Shown here piece after piece: positions 24,808 to 30,450 of a stretch of DNA of 30,450 nucleotides. Made by a program: the position numbers and the translations under genes. Numbering within the stretch: position 1 is the first letter of the stretch; each line of letters opens with the position of its first letter. The notes under the pieces are model-generated. The model searched no databases. It was not told where the DNA came from and saw nothing but the letters and a program-made list of their open reading frames with translations. This DNA is from CAZBWE01 sp964568985 (GTDB lineage Bacteria; Planctomycetota; Phycisphaerae; Sedimentisphaerales; Anaerobacaceae): NCBI GenBank assembly GCA_964568985.1, contig CAZMSP010000009.1, positions 1 through 30,450 on the forward strand, given 5' to 3'.

Positions 24808-24848
24808 GGTTACGAAGACCACTGTCAAAAACAGCGGTATTCGTAATC
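24808..24848 (+). promoter_or_regulatory. long hairpin in the rnc 5' leader, candidate RNase III autoregulation site
   Basis: Bases 24808-24825 pair with 24831-24848: 16 of 18 positions pair (one of them G-U), interrupted by two single mismatches, with the 5-base loop CAAAA. No T-run follows, so it is not a terminator. It begins about 13 bases after the predicted transcript start and ends about 37 bases before the RNase III start codon. In E. coli, RNase III cleaves a stem in its own leader and so destabilises its mRNA; this hairpin is placed to do the same, which is inference. Confidence 0.6.
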
Positions 24849-24885
24849 TGCTCACAGGGTCCTTGTAAAATCGGGACAAAATCAA

Positions 24886-25596
24886 ATGAAGGAAGAAGTT
24901 CTACAAGAAATCGAGCAGATAATAGGTTATAAATTTTCAAACAGACCTTTTATAGCCCAAGCATTTACACACTCCTCCGCGGTTGATAATCGCCTGTTAA
25001 GTAATGAACGGCTGGAGTTTTTCGGCGACGCCATTTTAGGTATGGTGATTTGTCAAATCCTCTTCGAGCGGTTCAGCGATTATCTTGAAGGGGACATGAC
25101 GAAAATAAAAAGTACGCTTGTCTCTCGGGAGACGTGTGCTCTGGTCGCCAAGACTCTCGGGCTGCAACAATTTCTAAAAGTTGGTAAAGGTATGGCTTCC
25201 AGCCGTGCTTTGTCAGGCTCTCTCGCCGCTGGTTTATTGGAAGCTGTTATAGCTGCGATTTATATTGACGGCGGTTTTGTTGCTGCGCAAAATTTCATCC
25301 TAAGAACATTCAATCCATTTGTTGAACAAGCAAAAACAGAACAAGCCCAGGGTAATTTCAAATCCTTATTGCAGCAATACACACAGGAGCAGTTTAATAC
25401 TACACCTGTTTATGCATTACTTGATGAAAAAGGGCCTGACCATAATAAATGTTTTGAGCTGGAAGTGATTATCGCAGAGCGCCATTTTCCAAGTGCCTGG
25501 GGAACAAACAAGAAAGAGGCAGAGCAAAAAGCCGCCTTCAATGCCCTCGTTGAATTAGGCATACTCGAAGACAGCTCACCGGCGAACAATGACTAA
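24886..25596 (+). CDS. rnc: ribonuclease III
   Basis: A 236-residue protein of normal RNase III length (about 220-240). The catalytic signature NERLEFFGDAILG starts at residue 40 with Glu44 and Asp48; the second acidic site is in GLLEAVIAAIYIDGG (Asp and Glu of the active centre). A C-terminal double-stranded-RNA-binding domain begins near residue 160 (FKSLLQQYTQEQFNTTPVYA), with the basic helix GTNKKEAEQKAAFNAL. The enzyme cuts double-stranded RNA in rRNA maturation and mRNA turnover. ATG follows a weak Shine-Dalgarno (GGGACAAAATCAA). Transcribed alone from its own promoter, it converges with the minus-strand operon after 32 bases. Confidence 0.95.
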   Translation: MKEEVLQEIEQIIGYKFSNRPFIAQAFTHSSAVDNRLLSNERLEFFGDAILGMVICQILFERFSDYLEGDMTKIKSTLVSRETCALVAKTLGLQQFLKVGKGMASSRALSGSLAAGLLEAVIAAIYIDGGFVAAQNFILRTFNPFVEQAKTEQAQGNFKSLLQQYTQEQFNTTPVYALLDEKGPDHNKCFELEVIIAERHFPSAWGTNKKEAEQKAAFNALVELGILEDSSPANND

Positions 25597-25628
25597 AGCC
25601 GCCATAAGCAGATTAAGTAATCAGACAA

Positions 25629-25880
25629 TCACTCTGTAATTAGCCAAGCCAATGCATACAGGACCAATGCAACTGCAATTATGAAAACAACAACTGAGCC
25701 GAATAAAATCGCTGCTTCTTTAATAAAATTGCCTGCAGTAATCTTCGGTAACTTCGTTGCTTTATAGACGACAGCTATCGCGGCTGCTAATGGCAGCAGC
25801 CACAACACAGACTGCGGCTCTGCACCAATCTTTTCCGGCACGGTAAAGCTCGCCATTACAAAAGCTGCAATTATCGACAT
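25629..25880 (-). CDS. small membrane protein, 83 aa, unknown function
   Basis: Not recognised. It has two clear hydrophobic helices (about residues 24-41 and 57-80), with a short positively charged loop KATKLPKITAGNFIKEA between them, and a weakly hydrophobic N-terminus. It is the last gene of a three-gene minus-strand operon; its ATG directly follows the TAA of the 135-residue protein, with TGGAGG as ribosome binding site inside that gene's end, implying translational coupling. It probably forms a membrane unit with its upstream partner. Confidence 0.7.
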   Translation of the reverse strand: MSIIAAFVMASFTVPEKIGAEPQSVLWLLPLAAAIAVVYKATKLPKITAGNFIKEAAILFGSVVVFIIAVALVLYALAWLITE

Positions 25881-26288
25881 TTAACCTCCAGCCATTTCCG
25901 TTCTGCACAAATGAGCCAAGTAAACAGCGTTGACAATACACAGAAGGTTAAGCAGGCCAGATGTCATTGTGTATACCTGCCCAATTTCGCTTGGCCAGCC
26001 GTAAACAGGATAAGCTCCGCCATCGGTATAATACCCCAATATCACCGCTACCGGCGGATTCATAACTTGTGCCACTTTCACATAGATTGCTGATGTCCCA
26101 AACAAGTCAACTACACCTATCGAGCCGATATATAACCCTGTACAGAAAGTCAAAACAACAGCTGCGAATATAACCATGGCTCGTTTTTTTTCTCCGAGCA
26201 CGAAATGGCCTGCACCAGGGATAAGCCAGGCCAGCAGTCCTACAATCAATAAAAATAGTACTTTGTTTTCTTTCGAATACCGTGACAT
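25881..26288 (-). CDS. small polytopic membrane protein (DUF6677-like), 135 aa
   Basis: A 135-residue protein with about four hydrophobic segments. The N-terminal motif LAWLIPGAGHFVLGEKKRAM resembles the Pro-Gly-x-Gly-His-x-x-x-Gly pattern of the TM2/DUF6677 family of small planctomycete membrane proteins; the family label is from memory and moderately sure. Function is unknown. Its ATG overlaps the stop codon of the SurA_N-like gene by one base (TAATG), so the two are translated together. Confidence 0.7.
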   Translation of the reverse strand: MSRYSKENKVLFLLIVGLLAWLIPGAGHFVLGEKKRAMVIFAAVVLTFCTGLYIGSIGVVDLFGTSAIYVKVAQVMNPPVAVILGYYTDGGAYPVYGWPSEIGQVYTMTSGLLNLLCIVNAVYLAHLCRTEMAGG

Positions 26289-28513
26289 TAAGATGACTCC
26301 TCCAACTTCGATAGTGAACTCAGTCGAACCGATTTTGTCGGTGCGTTAGCATCTGTTGTCTCCTCATATCTCTCAGCCCATCTGAAACTCATACGTTTTA
26401 ATATATTTTCAGGGTCGAAATGCACTGCTGCAGCACTCTGGCTTTGGATATGGTCCTCCCTATATAACCGCTTCGCCTTGATTTTCTCATATTCCGCCTG
26501 GTCAAGGCGTTTCACCGAAATATCTTTGATAATATAAAAGCTCATATCCGGCTTAAACTCCATAATCAAGGGGGCATTGTCAACCGTATTACTATCCTGC
26601 GGCACAAGCGAATAAAGCTGATATATGAACCGGGCCTGTTTTGCACCCCCATTTATTACTAACTGAAGGGCTGGGTTGCTGGCATTTTGCACAGCCAATG
26701 TTCCCAACATCGCATTTGAAATCCTTTGCAGGTCTGTAAGACTTTGTACCCGGAATACATCAGGCTCGTTTGGGTCTTTTTTCGCCCCCGTGCTTTCCTG
26801 CGAAAGCAAGAACGGGGTTCCATAAAGGTCGTTAAATTTATTAAACGCGCTGTCCCAGCCATCTTTTGCAGTCAATTTAATAAATTCTTCAGCTTTATTT
26901 CTGGTTGTATCCATTGCGGCAAGTTTCTTCATATCTTCGGCCACTTTTTCCCTAATCGAATAAGTATTTTCACTCTTTGGCTGCTCATTCGTGTCCAATA
27001 TGAGCCCGTCGGTACTGAATGTTTGATTTATGTTTTGTGGCTCAGAAGCCGGTTCAGCTTTAATCACACGTACAAGTGCGATTATCTTTCCATATAAGTC
27101 TCTTAACGGCCCGATATTTTCATACATTTTCGGCTTCGGCATGTTAAGGAGTCCAAGGTCACTGGCTTTAAGTTCATCAATAGCAAATACAACCTGGGGC
27201 AAAACCACTGCAATCTTCCCATAACTTTCCAGGTACAACATTCCAAGAGTCCTGTCGGCCTGAAAATCTGTTGCCGCAAGCAGGCCTGTTTGCCCCGCGT
27301 ATATCTTTATTTTATACTTTTTACTCAATTGCTCAGCAGTAACAGTATAATCTCCAGCCCGTCTCTCGTTCTTTGTATCATCCAAACCGGCTTCAGTGAG
27401 TGTCTTAGCCTCCTGCAGTATCTTTTCCGCTTTGGAATTTACCTTGTCCTGCAAAAGCTTATCTGAAATGAAGCTTGCTACCTCGGCATAACTTTGGGCT
27501 TGTTCGATTGGCAGCGAATCAGGGTCATTGGGGTCAGATGGGACCGTTTTCGTGAATTGCTTTGCATTCTTTTGGTAATATTGTTCTTTCTCCTGTGGCG
27601 TAGGGGGAGTTACTACCAGTGAAACATCATCGAGCCGGCACGCAATATATTCAAGCTGAACTCTGTCAGGCAGCTTGTATCCAAAACCATAGGGATTCTC
27701 CTCACTTACAGTTCCGGCGAAAAACTTCTTGTATTTGTCAAAATGTTCGACCATCCTGCCTTCATTAGGTTCAGCAAGAGTTTCCGCAAATACAGACGAC
27801 TCAAATTCTACAAGTTCCGCATTGATTGTTTCATTCTCATTGCTCACCATATGCATTATCTGTGAGCTTGTCACATCTTCGCCCGAGCAAATAACATGGG
27901 AATACTGCAATACTGCCAGCAATTTCCCAAACGTTGCCCACATCTGCTCTTCTGGAATTCCATGTCTATCTATTAGAGACTGGATTACCTGTGAATATGT
28001 TGCACCCTTGAATAGTCGTGGTATTATCTGTCCGAGCAATCTGCCCACATCAGCATCTGCAACTCCAATCCCTACAAGACGTGCTTCCTCTTTCAGTAGA
28101 AACCAATAATAATCAGCAGGCATTGAACGTCTGTAAATATTGCTGATTTGTTCATCGCTGATTCTGTAGCCATTTGTTTTTATCATTCGTTTTATGTGAT
28201 TAATCAGCGCCGGCGAAGCTCTCTGCTCTGTAAACAACAGTTCGCTTAACAGAATCGACCGTAAATCCTGGGACCTTAGTAGCTCATCCGCTGCCAGAAG
28301 CCGCAGAATTTCCAGTTCCTGATGCGCTGAAACTAAATCGTCTCTTGTTATTTCCTTGTTATCCGCGTAGTAGGCCACTGCGTCGCGCCGTCCTGTCGTC
28401 ATTCGAGCAAAGTATCTCAGGGTTGGGCCGGCTATAAAGCCGAACATTATAACGACGACAACAATGGCCATTATCTTCTTGTTATTTTTACGAAACCACC
28501 TCATTAAATTCAT
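26288..28513 (-). CDS. SurA_N/PpiD-like periplasmic folding factor, 741 aa
   Basis: A 741-residue protein with a basic N-terminus and one membrane anchor (IMAIVVVVIMFGFIAGPTL, about residues 14-32), then a large periplasmic part. Residues about 45-170 (YADNKEITRDDLVSAHQELE, ELLFTEQRASPALINHIKRM) look like a SurA_N_3-type chaperone domain. The middle contains DPNDPDSLP and KKDPNEPDVF loops and helical stretches, but I see no clear PPIC (parvulin) signature, so it may be chaperone-only. PpiD and SurA help outer-membrane and exported proteins fold. It is the first gene of a three-gene operon; GGAG precedes ATG on the minus strand. Confidence 0.72.
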   Translation of the reverse strand: MNLMRWFRKNNKKIMAIVVVVIMFGFIAGPTLRYFARMTTGRRDAVAYYADNKEITRDDLVSAHQELEILRLLAADELLRSQDLRSILLSELLFTEQRASPALINHIKRMIKTNGYRISDEQISNIYRRSMPADYYWFLLKEEARLVGIGVADADVGRLLGQIIPRLFKGATYSQVIQSLIDRHGIPEEQMWATFGKLLAVLQYSHVICSGEDVTSSQIMHMVSNENETINAELVEFESSVFAETLAEPNEGRMVEHFDKYKKFFAGTVSEENPYGFGYKLPDRVQLEYIACRLDDVSLVVTPPTPQEKEQYYQKNAKQFTKTVPSDPNDPDSLPIEQAQSYAEVASFISDKLLQDKVNSKAEKILQEAKTLTEAGLDDTKNERRAGDYTVTAEQLSKKYKIKIYAGQTGLLAATDFQADRTLGMLYLESYGKIAVVLPQVVFAIDELKASDLGLLNMPKPKMYENIGPLRDLYGKIIALVRVIKAEPASEPQNINQTFSTDGLILDTNEQPKSENTYSIREKVAEDMKKLAAMDTTRNKAEEFIKLTAKDGWDSAFNKFNDLYGTPFLLSQESTGAKKDPNEPDVFRVQSLTDLQRISNAMLGTLAVQNASNPALQLVINGGAKQARFIYQLYSLVPQDSNTVDNAPLIMEFKPDMSFYIIKDISVKRLDQAEYEKIKAKRLYREDHIQSQSAAAVHFDPENILKRMSFRWAERYEETTDANAPTKSVRLSSLSKLEESS

Positions 28514-28777
28514 GGCTTTACTCCAAAAACTGGCTATATTGCAATTGGCTAAATTCCTGCCTACCGGCAGGCAGGGTTAAATAATTACCACTGCCCAAGC
28601 ACCAGTTACCAATCACCAAGTATATGCAAAAACCGGAACATTGCAAGAAAAATAGGCTGTAGCAGTTGCTGCCCTGCCAAAGCGGCTGCGAAGGCTGGAA
28701 GCTTGCTACGTAGCTTGTCCATAAGGGACAGGTACCACAGGTAGCACAAGGTTACATAAGAAAGAAAAATAAATTTC

Positions 28778-28806
28778 TTGCACTTATAACGTGAGTAAAA
28801 CATAAT
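28778..28806 (+). promoter_or_regulatory. weak candidate promoter for the 229-residue membrane protein gene
   Basis: TTGCAC (28778-28783, three of six to the -35), 17-base spacer, CATAAT (28801-28806, five of six to the -10). Position and spacing fit, but the -35 is poor. Confidence 0.25.
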
Positions 28807-28831
28807 AATCTGAAAAGGGATACTTAACGCG

Positions 28832-28852
28832 GGATGCTGGATACTGGATACT
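28832..28852. repeat. 7-base tandem repeat, three units
   Basis: GGATGCT, GGATACT, GGATACT in direct succession. Short tandem repeats of this kind in a spacer suggest slippage or a dispersed intergenic repeat; no function can be read. Confidence 0.6.
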
Positions 28853-28906
28853 CAATGTTTGTTAAAATGACGGGTAGCTAATTAACCAAATTTAGGAGGC
28901 TTAAAA

Positions 28907-29596
28907 ATGGACGAGAACCAGGCCAAACAAAACAATTTACTCGACACGACTGACTGCCTTGAAGCTATTGGAGTATTCAGGGGATGGAAAAACTTTTTCT
29001 TTATAATTGCAGCACTTTGTCTGCTTCTGCTTCAGATATCCTTCTGGCTTGTTGACCGCGGTCTCATTAAACCTTGTGATAAGGCCAAGAGTGCGAAGAA
29101 AGAAGAGATTAAAGAGGCCGCAGAAAAGGTAGCTGTGGAGCCAAACAAGCCTATTGAAGAATCTCAGCAAAAAGCCGGTTTTCCCTTTGGCATAACTTTC
29201 GAGCACTTAAGTCGAACCATTCGTATCGTTAATGGTCTGCTCATATTGACGGCTGTACTTTATTGCCTGAGTATGCTGTTTAGCTTGAAGGTCTCACTTA
29301 TAGGCAGACTCGGCGGAATAAACCATATCAGCCGAGCATTTTTCCTCTCGCTGATTTTGGTCATTTTACTGCTACCCTGGCAAATCGCATTTGATGGTAT
29401 CTTTCCAGGAGTAATATATACCCCTTGCGAGCTGGTAAGGTGGTGTTCCGCTGAACAAAGCAGTATATTTGCTACCATTATTCATTACTTACGGTTTACC
29501 GGATATTGGCTGTTGGCAGCATTATTTCTTATTTTCTCACATATCCGCAGCTCGCGATGGACAAAGGCCGTCCTCTACAGACTCGAAGTGATATAA
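28907..29596 (+). CDS. membrane protein of unknown function, 229 aa
   Basis: Not recognised. Four or five hydrophobic segments are visible (about residues 28-47, 103-123, 142-162 and 197-217). A charged cytoplasmic or periplasmic section at about 55-90 is rich in Lys, Glu and Ala (AKKEEIKEAAEKV), and paired cysteines lie in CELVRWCSAEQ. ATG follows a perfect AGGAGG at good distance, so the gene is very probably real. It stands alone between two divergent or convergent units, so context gives no role. Confidence 0.75.
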   Translation: MDENQAKQNNLLDTTDCLEAIGVFRGWKNFFFIIAALCLLLLQISFWLVDRGLIKPCDKAKSAKKEEIKEAAEKVAVEPNKPIEESQQKAGFPFGITFEHLSRTIRIVNGLLILTAVLYCLSMLFSLKVSLIGRLGGINHISRAFFLSLILVILLLPWQIAFDGIFPGVIYTPCELVRWCSAEQSSIFATIIHYLRFTGYWLLAALFLIFSHIRSSRWTKAVLYRLEVI

Positions 29597-29618
29597 GAGC
29601 TACCGTTTAATGATTTTG

Positions 29619-30125
29619 TTACTGCTGACGGGTAAGCTGAATTATCAAATCTCGCTGGCTGGGGTACTGCTGCAACAAGTTCTGTCTCTGCACCGGCTCG
29701 AAATCGGCAGTTTCAAAACCTGGTGCAACGGTCGTTCCCATTAAGGCAAAATCTCCGCCTTTATTTAAAAAACAACCCTGCCAGCTATCTCTTGGCACGG
29801 CAACCTGTACGCTCTGGCCGTTCAAAACGTCGTGCCCTAAAGTGATAACCTCACTGGACCCGTCCGGATGAAGCTGCAGCATCGTTACCGTGTCGCCTAA
29901 ATAAAAATGGAATATCTCATCGCTTTTTACTCTGTGCAAAGCTGAAAATGTATCAGGCGTAAGTAAATAAAGAATAGCGGTGCTGAAATTCCTGTCGCCG
30001 GTATATCTCGCAGGCAGTGCCGCCTTTTCTATTTTATCCTGACATCGATAAGTCTCAACATAGAAACCGCCCTCCTGCGGTAAAGGCCTCATTCCAAAAA
30101 AACCGATTATTTGCTCAGCGGTCAT
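29619..30125 (-). CDS. DUF985-family cupin
   Basis: A 168-residue single-domain cupin matching the DUF985 family (PF06172). It opens EQIIGFFGMRPLPQEGGFYVETY, then AILYLLTPDTFSALHRVKSDEIFHFYLGD (the His and Glu of this stretch sit where cupins bind metal or ligand), VPRDSWQGCFL, and ALMGTTVAPGFETADFE. Members are found in bacteria and plants and lack an agreed function; sugar-epimerase-like or small-molecule-binding roles have been suggested. It converges with the membrane protein gene (22 bases between stops). A 13-base palindrome covers its start codon. Confidence 0.88.
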   Translation of the reverse strand: MTAEQIIGFFGMRPLPQEGGFYVETYRCQDKIEKAALPARYTGDRNFSTAILYLLTPDTFSALHRVKSDEIFHFYLGDTVTMLQLHPDGSSEVITLGHDVLNGQSVQVAVPRDSWQGCFLNKGGDFALMGTTVAPGFETADFEPVQRQNLLQQYPSQRDLIIQLTRQQ

Positions 30126-30136
30126 TATCGGATAAT
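30124..30136. promoter_or_regulatory. 13-base palindrome at the cupin start codon
   Basis: ATTATC-G-GATAAT is a perfect 6-1-6 dyad that overlaps the minus-strand ATG of the cupin gene by two bases. It is placed to work as an operator or translation-control element. It does not match the NikR operator, and its half-sites run opposite to those of a Fur box. Confidence 0.3.
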
Positions 30137-30305
30137 CAACTCAACTGAAAAACTATTTCTCACAATTTAAGCACCCAACATCACAACGTCAAGACCTGAT
30201 TCAAAAACAATGCGAGCTTTACTTTATAAAATCTTTGGATATACTTAACGTAACGAGCAAATAATAAGACTGGATTCCAACTAAACTGTTATCAGGAGTA
30301 TAAAA

Positions 30306-30450
30306 ATGAGGCAGGTCGAGCGCATAGGGGTGTCACTGGACAAGAAGCTGCTTTCTATGTTCGATAAGCTCATTACCAAACAGGGCTATGAGAACCGCTC
30401 GGAGGCCATACGCGATTTAATCCGCCAGCAGCTAAGTACCGAGAGCTTAA
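30306..30450 (+). CDS. nikR: NikR-like ribbon-helix-helix regulator (3' truncated by window edge)
   Basis: The first 48 codons are visible and run off the window. QVERIGVSLDKKLLSMFDKLI is the beta-strand and first helix of a CopG-type ribbon-helix-helix domain; GYENRSEAIRDLIRQQL is the second helix, with the NRSEAIRDLIR motif characteristic of NikR, the nickel-responsive repressor. The C-terminal nickel-binding ACT-like domain lies beyond the window, so a short CopG/antitoxin-like protein cannot be excluded. AGGAG at 30294-30298 is the ribosome binding site. A weak promoter-like pair (TTCAAA 30200-30205, TTATAA 30224-30229, 18-base spacer) precedes it; I find no GTATGA/TCATAC operator. Confidence 0.82.
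   Translation, partial: MRQVERIGVSLDKKLLSMFDKLITKQGYENRSEAIRDLIRQQLSTESL

Larger units (their letters stand above)
28514..28906. other. 393-base divergent intergenic region rich in short repeats
   Basis: No gene is supported. It holds a small hairpin (CCTGCC at 28556-28561, GGCAGG at 28566-28571) and a palindrome-rich segment at about 28650-28735 that includes GCTACGTAGC (28705-28714) and TGTCC-ATAAG-GGACA (28716-28730). A candidate promoter (28778-28806) and a 7-base tandem repeat (28832-28852) follow. AGGAGG just before 28907 is the ribosome binding site of the next gene. Confidence 0.6.

Noticed and set aside
28606..28803. 65-codon minus-strand frame in the spacer
   Set aside because: It reads through palindromes and looks like translated repeat sequence. 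It has no start signal and no homologous domain that I recognise.
30126..30305. NikR self-operator upstream of the NikR-like gene
   Set aside because: No GTATGA-N16-TCATAC-like pair is present, so autoregulation by the E. coli-type site is not supported.
1..30450. CRISPR array, toxin-antitoxin, phage-defence or transposon system
   Set aside because: I found no regularly spaced repeats, Cas, transposase, integrase or paired toxin genes. The RHH protein at the right edge fits NikR better than an antitoxin.

Overview
The window is a bacterial chromosome segment of about 30 kb. It is dominated by a surface-polysaccharide (exopolysaccharide or O-antigen-like) biosynthesis cluster at about 1.5-24 kb, flanked by housekeeping genes. 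The likely host is a Planctomycetota member of the Phycisphaerae type. This is inference from weak cues: asparagine/proline-rich 'DPNDP' and 'DPNEP' loops, a SurA_N-like protein beside small membrane proteins, a fibronectin-III remnant and repeat-rich spacers. No rRNA or marker gene confirms it.

Layout. Positions 1-1494 hold the C-terminal ~497 residues of a YifB/ComM ATPase. A candidate promoter (1532-1560) and a doubtful small ORF precede a Wzz-like chain-length protein (1847-3052). The next 350 bases are a leader with a fibronectin-III gene scrap and a strong intrinsic terminator only 26 bases before the flippase. From 3405 to 22412 all genes point the same way and most touch or overlap: flippase, methyltransferase, GT9, FkbM methyltransferase, a small ORF, Wzy/WaaL-type polymerase-ligase, GT4, TylF-like methyltransferase, a heptose cassette (HddC, HddA, GmhB, transaldolase, GmhA), a B12-binding radical SAM enzyme, a broken GT-C-like gene, GT2, methyltransferase, the intact GT-C-like paralogue, a second GT2, and an initiating polyprenyl-phosphate sugar transferase. 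A GT39-like membrane glycosyltransferase converges on the end of this cluster.

How the genes fit together. The parts of a Wzx/Wzy pathway are present: initiating phosphosugar transferase, glycosyltransferases, flippase, polymerase/ligase and chain-length regulator. The five-gene cassette matches the GDP-D-glycero-alpha-D-manno-heptose pathway. The transaldolase could supply its precursor, sedoheptulose 7-phosphate. Four SAM methyltransferases and a radical SAM enzyme suggest a heavily methylated, heptose-containing glycan.

The right flank (24.3-30.45 kb) carries a lone STAS protein and RNase III, the latter with a good promoter and a long leader hairpin. A minus-strand operon follows (SurA_N/PpiD-like protein and two small membrane proteins), then a membrane protein of unknown function, a DUF985 cupin and the start of a NikR-like regulator. 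I see no tRNA, rRNA, CRISPR array, transposase or recognisable defence system. The most noteworthy items are the heptose cassette with its transaldolase, the terminator/leader ahead of the flippase, the RNase III leader hairpin, and the duplicated and broken GT-C gene flanking an AT-rich GT2-methyltransferase pair.
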